64,000 nucleotides of DNA from Micromonospora sediminicola (lineage in GTDB: Bacteria > Actinomycetota > Actinomycetes > Mycobacteriales > Micromonosporaceae), in the NCBI RefSeq assembly GCF_900089585.1, contig NZ_FLRH01000003.1, positions 538,501 through 602,500 on the forward strand. Reading direction: 5' to 3'. Of this stretch, positions 30,911 to 39,032 are shown one piece after another (position 1 is the stretch's first letter; every line of letters begins with the position of its first letter). The notes under the pieces are model-generated. The model was not told where the DNA came from and did no database searches. It saw only the letters and a list, made by a program, of their open reading frames with translations. The translations under genes were made by a program, and so were the position numbers.

Positions 30911-32500
30911 GTGCGCGATCGAGCAGAGCAGTCCCGATTCCGTATCCTCCTGACCACGCCGGCGCCGGTGACGCACCGGACCGCCGAGGAGAACCTCGGC
31001 CTCGGCTACCTGGCGGCGGTTCTCCGCGAGGACGGTTGGCAGGTGGACGTCGTCGACGGTTGGCTGGAAGGGCTGACACCCGCCGAACTGGCCCACCGCA
31101 TCGTCGGGCGGGAACCGGCCCTGCTCGGCTTCGCCTGCTACCGCTCCAACATGGACCGGGCCATGGAGACGCTCGACCTGGTGCGCGCGGGCGGACTGCG
31201 CCCGTTCACCATGGCCGGTGGCTACGGGCCCACGTTCCACACCAACGAGTTCCTCCGGACGGGCGTCGACGTCGTGGTGCGCGGCGAGGGGGAGGCGGCG
31301 GTCATCGGGATCGCGCGTCACCTGGCCGACGGAAAGCCCGAGCTGGCGGACGTGCCCAACGTCAGTTACGTCGACCCGGACGGGGTGGCCCGGCACACGC
31401 CCGCCGGGCCGAAGATCCCGCTCGACGACCTGCCCGACCCGGCCCGGGACACCCTGCCGCTCACCATCCGCCGCCGCAGCCTGGTGCACATCCAGACCGC
31501 CCGCGGCTGCCAGGCCAGCTGCACCTTCTGCTCGATCGTCGCCTTCGAGCGCGTCGCGGGCGGCGACACCTGGCGGCAGCGGGGCCTCCGGCGCATCGTC
31601 GACGAGTTGGAGCGGCTCACCCACCAGGGCGCCACCCACTTCAAGGTGATCGACGACAGCCTCGTCGAGCCGCCGCGCGACGAGGAGTGGTGCGCCGCCC
31701 TCGCCGACGAGATCGCCCGCCGGGGCATCCGCCCCCGCCTGCGTGGCTCCATCCGGGCCGACCGGGTCAACGAGACCGTCGTCGCCGAGCTGGCCCGCGC
31801 CGGGTTCTTCTCGTTCTCCTGCGGCATCGAGAACTTCGCGGAAACGGCGCTGCGGCGGATGGCCAAGCGCGCAGACCTGGCCCAGAACCTGGCCGCTCTG
31901 GACACGTTCCACCGGCATGGGATCTACGTCCAGGCAGGTCACATCCTCTTCGACGACCGCACCACGATGGTCGAGCTGGAGGAGAACCTGGCCATGATGC
32001 GCAGGTACATCTGGACGGTCTCCAAGGGCATCTTCACCGAGATGTACGCCGCGGACGGCACCAACTTCACGCGTCGGTTGTCCCGCAACGGGCTGCTCGA
32101 GAGCGACCCGGCGGGGCTGGGCAACAACAGGTACCAGCTCGCGGACCCGGCGGTACGCGAGGTCTACCGGGCGCTCAAGACGTGGCACAAGGCGCACTCC
32201 GCCTGCTACGACCGCACCATCGACCCGATCTCGGCGCCGAAGGCGCTGGACGCCGACTCGCTCCGGGAGTTCCACCGCCTCGGCGTCTCGTTGCGCGAAG
32301 TCGACCTCGAGTTCTTCGGCCGGCTGATGGCGGTCGTCGGGGCCGGCGGGGCCGACCTCACGCGGGACGTCACGGACCTGGTCGCGGCGGAACTGGACCG
32401 CACCGTGCCCTGGTACGACGCCTTCGCCCACCGGGTCGACGCGGCGTACGCGGCATCCGGCCTGGTCTACGACGGCGAGCCGAACCCCTTCATCTGCTGA
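30911..32500 (+). CDS. Cobalamin-binding (B12) radical SAM enzyme
   Basis: This 529-residue protein has an N-terminal B12-binding Rossmann-like domain of about 140 residues (LGLGYLAAVLREDGW, FTMAGGYGPTFHTNEFL, VVVRGEGEAAV). It is followed by the radical SAM core with the [4Fe-4S] cysteines C200-X3-C204-X2-C207 (RGCQASCTFCS) and SAM-binding strands such as IRADRVNETVVAELARAG. This class performs methylations at unactivated carbons or other B12-assisted radical reactions. GTG 30911 has GGGGGG 6 nt upstream. It leads an operon with a SPASM radical SAM enzyme and three phosphate-handling proteins; a peptide substrate is inferred from context. Confidence 0.9.
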   Translation: MRDRAEQSRFRILLTTPAPVTHRTAEENLGLGYLAAVLREDGWQVDVVDGWLEGLTPAELAHRIVGREPALLGFACYRSNMDRAMETLDLVRAGGLRPFTMAGGYGPTFHTNEFLRTGVDVVVRGEGEAAVIGIARHLADGKPELADVPNVSYVDPDGVARHTPAGPKIPLDDLPDPARDTLPLTIRRRSLVHIQTARGCQASCTFCSIVAFERVAGGDTWRQRGLRRIVDELERLTHQGATHFKVIDDSLVEPPRDEEWCAALADEIARRGIRPRLRGSIRADRVNETVVAELARAGFFSFSCGIENFAETALRRMAKRADLAQNLAALDTFHRHGIYVQAGHILFDDRTTMVELEENLAMMRRYIWTVSKGIFTEMYAADGTNFTRRLSRNGLLESDPAGLGNNRYQLADPAVREVYRALKTWHKAHSACYDRTIDPISAPKALDADSLREFHRLGVSLREVDLEFFGRLMAVVGAGGADLTRDVTDLVAAELDRTVPWYDAFAHRVDAAYAASGLVYDGEPNPFIC

Positions 32501-32515
32501 CGAGGAGAGCCCAGC

Positions 32516-33802
32516 ATGACCGACGCCACCGTGGGGACGAACCCGTCCCTGCTGCCCTGGAACCGGCCCAAGCCGCCGGTGCTGCTCGGCCAGATCAACC
32601 CCAAGGAGCACTTCGACCGGGCGGTCGGGCCGATCGAGCACGAGGACCTGGAGGAGTGCCCGGCCACCATCCGCAACATCGGCTGGACCCTGGGCAACGA
32701 CTGTCCCTACCGGTGCACGCACTGCTACTCGATGTCGGCCCGGGAGAAGGGCATGAACTTCTCCACCGAGATCGTCGACCGGATCGTCGACCAGCTGGTC
32801 TCGATCGGGGTCGAGACGGTGAACCTCGGCGGTAACGAGCCACTGTTCACCAACGGGCCGAACCCGAAGGACACGCTGCTGCCGTACATCATCGACCGGC
32901 TGGTCGACTCGGGGATCCTGGTGGGTCTGACCACCTCCGGCATCACCGCCCTGCACCTCGAACGCGACCACAACAAGCAGTGGCTGCGCCTCAACGACCT
33001 CGACGTCAGCTTCGACTCCCCGTTCGAGGACGAGCACAACGCCAACCGGGGCGCGAAGATCTACAAGCAGGCCATCCGCTCGTTGGAGCTGGCCCAGCAG
33101 TACGGCCTGGACCACACGCTCATCATGTGCGGCATGAACTGGAACTTCACCCGGCGGCACCTGGAGCGCATGGTGGAGCTGGCGATCCAGTACGACGCCC
33201 ACATCCGGATCAACCCGATCAAGCCGGTCGAGGCGGCCCACATGGAGTCGCTGCTCAGCGCCGAGCAGTACTACGAGGGGTTCGCGTACCTGATGTCGCA
33301 GTGCTCCCCGGTCGACCTGGGCGAGCCACCGATCGCGGCCGTGACGAACTACCAGAACGCGAAGGGCTGCCCGTGCGGGCGGACCTCGTTCCGGATCCAC
33401 TCGATCACGCCGGACGGCCGGATCCCGGTCTCGCCCTGCGTCTACCTGCACGACTACAAGTTCGGCGACCTCCGGGTGGACAGCCTGGCCGACATCGTCC
33501 AGTCCCCCCAGTTCAAGTCGTTCCGCCGACGCAACGCCAACCCGGAGGCGATCCCGGGCTGCGCCGGCTGCGAGATGTTGCAGCAGTGCCGGGGCGGCTG
33601 CGCGGGCCGGTCCTACCTGCACCACGCGCACGAGACCAACGAGCGTTCGCTGTTCGTCCGGGACCCGTACTGCCCGAAGGAGATCCAGCCGACGCAGGAG
33701 TTCCCGCAGCGTCCGCAGGTGCCCACCGACAAGCGGCTGGTACACATGGACTACCTCTGCACGTGGATCGGCAAGCCGCAGCGCGTCCAGGCCGCGGGCT
33801 GA
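32516..33802 (+). CDS. Radical SAM/SPASM domain enzyme
   Basis: The 428-residue protein has the radical SAM cluster motif C63-X3-C67-X2-C70 (NDCPYRCTHCYS), the GGE-equivalent LGGNEP, and a C-terminal SPASM region with many cysteines (KGCPCGRTSF, VSPCVYL, PGCAGCEMLQQCRGGCAGRS, DPYCP) for auxiliary iron-sulfur clusters. SPASM enzymes typically modify peptides by forming carbon or sulfur crosslinks. No RRE/PqqD-like recognition domain is evident at the N-terminus; the first 50 residues (LLPWNRPKPPVLLGQINPKEHFDR) are a distinctive extension. GAGGAGAG precedes the ATG, 15 bp after the B12 enzyme stop. Confidence 0.9.
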   Translation: MTDATVGTNPSLLPWNRPKPPVLLGQINPKEHFDRAVGPIEHEDLEECPATIRNIGWTLGNDCPYRCTHCYSMSAREKGMNFSTEIVDRIVDQLVSIGVETVNLGGNEPLFTNGPNPKDTLLPYIIDRLVDSGILVGLTTSGITALHLERDHNKQWLRLNDLDVSFDSPFEDEHNANRGAKIYKQAIRSLELAQQYGLDHTLIMCGMNWNFTRRHLERMVELAIQYDAHIRINPIKPVEAAHMESLLSAEQYYEGFAYLMSQCSPVDLGEPPIAAVTNYQNAKGCPCGRTSFRIHSITPDGRIPVSPCVYLHDYKFGDLRVDSLADIVQSPQFKSFRRRNANPEAIPGCAGCEMLQQCRGGCAGRSYLHHAHETNERSLFVRDPYCPKEIQPTQEFPQRPQVPTDKRLVHMDYLCTWIGKPQRVQAAG

Positions 33803-33814
33803 AGGAGAACGACG

Positions 33815-34204
33815 GTGGGGAAGCCGACTGACCCCGGTACGACCTCGCTGGCACTCGCCCGGGGCTTCCTGGGTCGGCGGGTACGGGTCGCCGTGGACCG
33901 GCCGCTGGGGTCGCGACATCCACGGGCGGGCTTCCGGTACGAGCTGAACTACGGCTATCTGCCCGGCGTCGTCGCCCCGGACGGTGACGACCTCGACGCG
34001 TACCTGCTCGGGGTGGAGGCGCCGGTCAGCGAGGCCGAGGGCGTCTGCGTCGCGATCGTCCACCGGCTCTACGAGGACGACGACAAACTCGTGGTGCTGG
34101 TGGGCGACGGCGACCCGCCCGGCGACGTACGGCTGCGTGAGCTGGTGGGTTTCCAGGAGGGCGACCGGCCGTACGAGATCATCCGCGCGGACACCGAGCC
34201 GTGA
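33815..34204 (+). CDS. Short inorganic-pyrophosphatase-family protein
   Basis: The 129-residue protein contains the family I soluble pyrophosphatase motif NYGYLPGVVAPDGDDLDAYLLG, where the Asp residues bind metal and pyrophosphate. Housekeeping enzymes have about 160-175 residues, so this one lacks part of the C-terminal region, and its central motif reads DGDDLD instead of DGDPLD. It may hydrolyse a small phosphate or pyrophosphate ester made by operon partners. GTG start with AAGGAG upstream. The stop overlaps the GTG of the next gene. Confidence 0.8.
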   Translation: MGKPTDPGTTSLALARGFLGRRVRVAVDRPLGSRHPRAGFRYELNYGYLPGVVAPDGDDLDAYLLGVEAPVSEAEGVCVAIVHRLYEDDDKLVVLVGDGDPPGDVRLRELVGFQEGDRPYEIIRADTEP

Positions 34205-35115
34205 CCTCGACGGTCGGGACGCCGCCGGGCTACGGCCTGGTCGGCGCGGTGCCGCACCACGTCGTCGAGGACATCAGCGACCACCTGCGGGCGAGTGTCG
34301 TGCGCCAGGTGGTCGCCGGTACCGCCCGGGACCGGTCGGTGAACGCCTGGTTCCGGGCCGAGACCGACGCGGGCACACTGTTCGTCAAGTGCTACGCACG
34401 GGCCGACCGGGCCGCCGTCGAACGGTCGGTGGCGGCCGACCTCCCCGAGGACCTCTCGCCACCGCTGCTGTCCGGCGGGGTGATCGCCGGCGTCGGCGCG
34501 TACAACTGCTTCGGGTGGCGGGACCTGAGTCCGCTGCCGGCGACGGCCGGGTCCCTGGCGCAGGTCGGCGAGCGCCTCGCCACGCTGCACGCCGTCCCAC
34601 CCCCCGCCGGGCTGCCCCGCCGGGAGGTGGGCCCGGCGGCCTACGCGGCGCAGGTCGCCCGGCTGGCCGACGTCGCGCCGGACCTGGCCGACCGGCTGCG
34701 GCACCGGCTGCACGGCGGGTGGGCGGCGCAGCTCGTGGCGGAGGCGGAGGCGGCTGCCGCGCGGGCGCGACCGGTCCTGCTGCACGGCGACTTCTCGCTG
34801 CGCAACGTGGGCCGGCAGCCGTGCGGTGGGACGTTGCTGTTCGACTTCGAGCGCGCCGAGATCGGGCCCGCCGAACTCGACCTCGACCGGATCTGGGACC
34901 GGGAGGCCGTGGTGCCGCCGGGCGGACGGCGTGCGCTGTTGCACGGGTACACCACCCGCTCCGGGGTCCGGCCGGACCCGGTCCTGATCACGTACGCCCG
35001 GCTGTGCTGCGCCCTCTCCACGCTGGTGCGAGCACGGCTCTCCGGCGACACCGACTTCGAGGAGCAGGCGTGGGCGATCCTGGCGGCTCTGCCGTGGCGG
35101 CGGCTTCCCGCATGA
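34201..35115 (+). CDS. APH/choline-kinase-like phosphotransferase
   Basis: The 304-residue protein has the aminoglycoside phosphotransferase catalytic loop LLHGDFSLRNVG (HGDxxxxN) and metal-binding LLFDFERAEIGPAELDLDRI. The N-terminal nucleotide-binding lobe is recognisable (NAWFRAETDAGTLFVKCYA, with the ATP-contacting lysine). Such kinases phosphorylate small molecules, including antibiotics; in this locus the target could be the peptide or a nucleoside precursor. Coupled by 4-bp overlaps to the pyrophosphatase-like and HPrK-like genes. Confidence 0.8.
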   Translation: MTSTVGTPPGYGLVGAVPHHVVEDISDHLRASVVRQVVAGTARDRSVNAWFRAETDAGTLFVKCYARADRAAVERSVAADLPEDLSPPLLSGGVIAGVGAYNCFGWRDLSPLPATAGSLAQVGERLATLHAVPPPAGLPRREVGPAAYAAQVARLADVAPDLADRLRHRLHGGWAAQLVAEAEAAAARARPVLLHGDFSLRNVGRQPCGGTLLFDFERAEIGPAELDLDRIWDREAVVPPGGRRALLHGYTTRSGVRPDPVLITYARLCCALSTLVRARLSGDTDFEEQAWAILAALPWRRLPA

Positions 35116-36086
35116 CGACCGAACTCCCGCTGCGATCCACGGTCGGCGGCTACCGGCTCGTCGGCGCCGAGCAGCACGTACGCCGACTTGCGTGGCTGGC
35201 CGCGCCGTTCTTCCACCCGGCCCCGGCCGACCCCGCGACGGCCTGGCTGGTGGAGCTGACCGGCCCGACGACGGCGACGGGACTGCCGGCCGCACCGACA
35301 CAGCCGCCGCACTCGGCGCACTGGGTGACGGCCGCCCGGACACTGCGGATCGAGTGCCCCTCGGACACCTGGCTGCCGCTGATCGCCCTGCGCTACCTGC
35401 GCACGATCGACCGTGCCCAGGCGTTGACCCGGGGCGCGATCCCGCTGCACGGTGCCGCGGTGACCGCAGCCGGGCGGGGCATCGTGCTGGTCGGGAACAA
35501 GCGTGCGGGCAAGACCACCGCCGCGCTGTCGCTCGTCCGCAGCCTCGACGGCCGGCTGGTCTCCAACGACGACGCGTTGTTGTGGTCGCGTGCACCGGGA
35601 TGGGTGGTCACCGGAGGGCCACGGTCGACGGGGATCAGGCTGTCGTCGCTGCCGGACCACATGCCGTCGCTCAGCCCGGCGGCGCTGGCGAAGGCAGCCC
35701 ACGCGCACCCCGCCAACGGCAGCGTGCCGGACAAGACGTTCCTGCTCACCGCCGAGGCCACCGCTCTCGGCTGCCGGCTCGCGCCCGAGGCCCGCGTCGA
35801 CGCGATCATCGAGCTTGACGCCGTGGCGGAGGTCGCGGAGCTGCGCCGGCTCGACGAGGACGAGGCCGCGACCATGCTGAACCGCCACCGCGAGCTGAGT
35901 GCCGACCGGCGCCGGCGGGAACTGCTCGCGGACCTGGGCGATCCGGCGCCCCGACGGGCCGCGTCGGTCATCGCGGCCGACGTGGCCTGCTACCGGTACG
36001 CCCATCCGCGCCACGGCTGGCTCCCCGACTTCATCACGGCGCTCGACCGGGTCGGTTCAGAGCAGGTGCCGGCGCGCGAACGGTGA
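35112..36086 (+). CDS. HPr-kinase-like P-loop protein
   Basis: The 324-residue protein has GAIPLHGAAVTAAGRGIVLVGNKRAGKTTAALSLV, the Walker A region of the HPrK C-terminal-like family, followed by VSNDDALLW, equivalent to the capping and acidic residues. Family members are found in lasso-peptide and other RiPP clusters, where at least one phosphorylates a serine of the peptide. N-terminal 110 residues are a separate domain. ATG overlaps the preceding stop (ATGA), and its 3' end overlaps the adenosine-deaminase-like gene on the other strand by 30 bp. Confidence 0.78.
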   Translation: MTTELPLRSTVGGYRLVGAEQHVRRLAWLAAPFFHPAPADPATAWLVELTGPTTATGLPAAPTQPPHSAHWVTAARTLRIECPSDTWLPLIALRYLRTIDRAQALTRGAIPLHGAAVTAAGRGIVLVGNKRAGKTTAALSLVRSLDGRLVSNDDALLWSRAPGWVVTGGPRSTGIRLSSLPDHMPSLSPAALAKAAHAHPANGSVPDKTFLLTAEATALGCRLAPEARVDAIIELDAVAEVAELRRLDEDEAATMLNRHRELSADRRRRELLADLGDPAPRRAASVIAADVACYRYAHPRHGWLPDFITALDRVGSEQVPARER

Positions 36087-37394
36087 CATGACCGGGGTGT
36101 GCCGGGCGAGAGCCGTGCGCCACCCGGGATTCAACACCTCGGCGGCGAAGCGGGACAGCCCGTCGTCCAGCCGCCGGCGCAGGCGCTCCCTCACGGCGGG
36201 TGGCGCGAACGACGCGTCGACGCTGTTCCGGGCCAGCGCCGTCACCTGCTTCCAGGACAGGTCGAGGTGACGCGTCGCCACGTAGAACTCGTCGGTGAGC
36301 TGGCTGCCCCAGGCCCCCGGATTGTCGGTCGACAGGCAGGGCCGCAACCCGGCTTCGATGAAGCGCCGCAACGGGTGGGCGCCGTACCCGTCGATCCGGC
36401 CGAGGCGCACGTTGCTGATCAGGCTGCATTCCACCGCGACCCCGGCGGCGGCCAGGGCCGTCATGGTCTCCTCGTCCTCGACCAGGGCGAGGCCGTGGCC
36501 GATCCGCGACACCGGCAGCAGGGTCGCGGGCCGCACCTGGTACGCCGCGCCGAACCCCTCGCCCGCGTGTACGGCCACGCCCAGTTCCGGATAGCGCCGA
36601 TGCAGCTCCCAGTAGGTGCCGGCCAACTCGTCGAGACTCCGTCGTGCCTGGTCCTCACGCCCCGACAGGTGGAGGCCGGTCCAGAGGTCCCGGTGCCGGT
36701 CGGCCATCTCGAAGCTGAGCCGCAGCCGGTCCTCGACATCCTCGGCGGTACGCGAGACGTTGATCAGCAGCCGCGCGGTCACTCCGCTCGCCGTCGCGCG
36801 GTCGCCGGAGAGAACAGCCCGGTACCGCGCCGCCATCTCGTCCGGCGGGACGGGACCGTCGGCACCCACGTAGCCGAACGGACCGGTCTGGAACTCCAGG
36901 TGGTCGACGTGCTCGGCGGCGGCCCGGTCGAGGGTGGCGGCCAGCACGCCGAGCAGCAGTTCGGGCTCCTTGCGCAGGTGCTTGAGCTGCGGGGTGACGC
37001 GGTCGAAGAAGGAGTCGGGCTCGTCCTCGCCCACCGTCAGCATGCCGTCCCACCGTTCGCGCTCGGCGTCGGACAGCTCGGCCAGCGGCCGGTGACCGGC
37101 CCGGCAGCAGGCGGGGAGCGCGGCGACGGTGGCCGCCGGGACGGTGACCACGGTCCCCCGAGCGTGCCCGTCGGGGCAGTCAGTCACCCGCACCTCGTGG
37201 GCACCGGGGCGCAGCGTCGTGGCGAGCGTGTACCAGTCGTCTGGCCGACCGCAGCCGGAGAGGTGGATGTGCAGGTCGGCGCCCTTGGGCAGGGCGAACA
37301 GGAGCGCGTACAGCTCGGTCGGCGTCGCTACCGCCCTGATCCGGTCGAACCAGCGTCCGGCGTCGTCGGCCCCGTCCGTCGTTGCGCCCACCAC
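36057..37394 (-). CDS. Adenosine deaminase family metalloenzyme
   Basis: The 445-residue protein has DLHIHLSG (HxH zinc ligands), VAVHAGEG (His and catalytic Glu), RIGHG (active-site His) and STDNPGAWGSQL (zinc-ligand Asp). Canonical adenosine deaminases have about 340 residues; this one has inserts near the N-terminus with cysteines (DCPDGHARG, ALPACCRAGH), reminiscent of the larger ADGF/adenosine-deaminase-like members. It may deaminate a purine nucleoside or a related compound. GTG start 37394. It is the last gene of a four-gene overlapping operon. Confidence 0.85.
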   Translation of the reverse strand: MVGATTDGADDAGRWFDRIRAVATPTELYALLFALPKGADLHIHLSGCGRPDDWYTLATTLRPGAHEVRVTDCPDGHARGTVVTVPAATVAALPACCRAGHRPLAELSDAERERWDGMLTVGEDEPDSFFDRVTPQLKHLRKEPELLLGVLAATLDRAAAEHVDHLEFQTGPFGYVGADGPVPPDEMAARYRAVLSGDRATASGVTARLLINVSRTAEDVEDRLRLSFEMADRHRDLWTGLHLSGREDQARRSLDELAGTYWELHRRYPELGVAVHAGEGFGAAYQVRPATLLPVSRIGHGLALVEDEETMTALAAAGVAVECSLISNVRLGRIDGYGAHPLRRFIEAGLRPCLSTDNPGAWGSQLTDEFYVATRHLDLSWKQVTALARNSVDASFAPPAVRERLRRRLDDGLSRFAAEVLNPGWRTALARHTPVMSPFARRHLL

Positions 37395-37397
37395 CGG

Positions 37398-38024
37398 TCA
37401 GCCCGCCAGGTGGTGGGCGAAGGAGTCCTCCAGGTGCCACAGGTCGTTGACCGCCAGCACCTGGACGGTCCCCTCGGAATCGGTGCGCAGCAGTGTGGCC
37501 GACGCGGTGGCGGGCCGGAACGGCGCCACCCCCGTCACCCCGATCACCAGGCAGAGCAGTTCGTTGATCACGTTCCCGTGCGTGACGACCAGGTGATTGC
37601 CCGGCGAGTCGTGCAGCCGGTCGAGGGCGGCACCGACCCGGGACCGGAACTGCGCACGGTCCTCACCGCCGGGCCATGCCGCCCACGTGCCGCCGCGCCA
37701 GGCCGCGCGGAACTCGGGCGTACGCTCCGACACGCCCTCCAGCCGACCCCGGTGGCACTCGGCCAGCCTGTCGTCCACGGTGAGGGACGGTTGGTGGACC
37801 AGGGCGGAATGGATGAGCTGCCCGGTCTCGCCGGCCCGCCGCAGCGGCGACACGCGCGCGGAGTCGAACCGTAGTTCGGCGAGTCGTTCGGCCAGGGCAC
37901 CGGCCTGCGCCCGACCGATCTCCGACAGGGGCGGGTCCCACCGGCCCGCGTGGTCCGGGTGCGATCCGGCCTGCCCGTGCCGGACGAGGAGGACGGTCGA
38001 CCAACGCGGGCGGGGCTTGATCAT
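37398..38024 (-). CDS. Histidine phosphatase family protein
   Basis: The 208-residue protein has the phosphoglycerate-mutase-like RHG motif (LLVRHGQAG) with the phospho-histidine, an arginine in SPLRRAGETG, a Glu (LAECHRGRLEG) and the second histidine in VVTHGNVINELL. Cofactor-independent phosphatase activity on a small phosphate ester is expected. TGATG overlap with the upstream Nudix gene shows translational coupling. Ends just before the adenosine-deaminase-like gene. Confidence 0.9.
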   Translation of the reverse strand: MIKPRPRWSTVLLVRHGQAGSHPDHAGRWDPPLSEIGRAQAGALAERLAELRFDSARVSPLRRAGETGQLIHSALVHQPSLTVDDRLAECHRGRLEGVSERTPEFRAAWRGGTWAAWPGGEDRAQFRSRVGAALDRLHDSPGNHLVVTHGNVINELLCLVIGVTGVAPFRPATASATLLRTDSEGTVQVLAVNDLWHLEDSFAHHLAG

Positions 38025-38497
38025 CAAGTATTGATAGCAGGTGATCGACCCGATGGGAACGGGGAGGCGGCAGCAAGGAGGTTCAGGAGGCCGTGCGGAT
38101 ACAGGATCGCCTCGCCATCGGCGAAGCGGCGCAGCGGCTGCCAGCTGACCGGGCTGCCCTCGTCCGCGACGATCCCGACGGCGTCCCGCTCGTAGATCGA
38201 CGGGTCCGCCAGGTCGGCCGAGAAGACGAACACGACCTCGTGACCGGCGCGGCCGAACGCCGTGAAGATGTTCTCCAGGACGCCGAGGGGTTCCACCTTG
38301 GACAGCTCGACCGCCAGTTCCTCCCGCAACTCCCGCCGCACGGCCTCGGCGGCCGACTCCCCGAACTCGACGCCACCGCCCAGCGGCCGGTAGAACGTCT
38401 CCCGCTTCGTCGCGTCGTGCGCCTCGAAGACCAGGAGGTCGTCCCCGCGTCGCACCACGGCGAGGGCCACGGCGCGAATGTGCGGCGGTGAGGTCAC
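38024..38497 (-). CDS. Nudix hydrolase
   Basis: The 157-residue protein contains the Nudix box GGGVEFGESAAEAVRREL with REELAVEL following, matching GX5EX7REUXEEXGU apart from A/V at the final glycine position. Family members hydrolyse nucleoside diphosphates linked to another moiety. GTG at 38497 overlaps the stop of the DUF6928 gene by 4 bp. Together with the deaminase and phosphatase downstream it suggests sequential processing of a nucleotide. Confidence 0.9.
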   Translation of the reverse strand: MTSPPHIRAVALAVVRRGDDLLVFEAHDATKRETFYRPLGGGVEFGESAAEAVRRELREELAVELSKVEPLGVLENIFTAFGRAGHEVVFVFSADLADPSIYERDAVGIVADEGSPVSWQPLRRFADGEAILYPHGLLNLLAAASPFPSGRSPAINT

Positions 38498-38961
38498 GGC
38501 GTGACCTCCGCCAGGGTCCCGTCCGGTCCCGGGCGGAACCTTCGCGGCGGCCCCATGGCGCGCATCGCCTGTTCGTAGGCGGCCGCACGCGCCGCCTGTT
38601 CCCGACCCGTGGGGTCCACGACGTGGAAGCAGAGCCCGTCCACCACCGAGTGCATGCCGTGCATGACGATCCGCCTGCCGGCACCCAGGCGCAGTAGGTG
38701 CTCGGGCAGTTCCGAGGGGCGGTCGAGGACCAGCCGGCGGTCGCACAGGACCGTGGCCCCGGGTAGCGCCGCGACGTGGGTGACGTCGTCGGGCGGCCAG
38801 GTCACGCCGAGCGTGCTGTCGCCGGCCGGAGTGGCCTCGTACCCGGGAAGGGCCTGCCGGACGGCAGCCTCGGCCTCCGCCGGGTCCGAGGCGACCGCGG
38901 CCCGCAACGCCGGCCGCAGGTCGCCGTCGGCGAACGCCAGCAGCGCCGTCTTCGCGCCCAT
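38494..38961 (-). CDS. DUF6928 family protein
   Basis: The 155-residue protein begins MGAKTALLAFADGDLRPAL, the typical opening of the DUF6928 family of actinobacteria. Later motifs include GATVLCDRRLVLDRPSELP and RIVMHGMHSVVDGLCFHVV. Function is unknown. GGGAGGT precedes ATG 38961. First gene of the operon with Nudix, histidine phosphatase and adenosine-deaminase-like genes, so a role in the same nucleotide pathway is plausible. Confidence 0.75.
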   Translation of the reverse strand: MGAKTALLAFADGDLRPALRAAVASDPAEAEAAVRQALPGYEATPAGDSTLGVTWPPDDVTHVAALPGATVLCDRRLVLDRPSELPEHLLRLGAGRRIVMHGMHSVVDGLCFHVVDPTGREQAARAAAYEQAMRAMGPPRRFRPGPDGTLAEVTP

Positions 38962-39032
38962 CGCACCTCCCGGTCGGTCCCCGGACGATACCCGGCATCG
39001 ATCTCGACGGTGTGCCGGCGCCGCGCCCCGGG

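Noticed and set aside
30839..34063. 1074-codon minus-strand open frame antisense to both radical SAM genes
   Set aside because: The plus strand has intact CxxxCxxC and SPASM motifs; the minus frame is a high-GC shadow rich in Val/Arg/Asp without domains.
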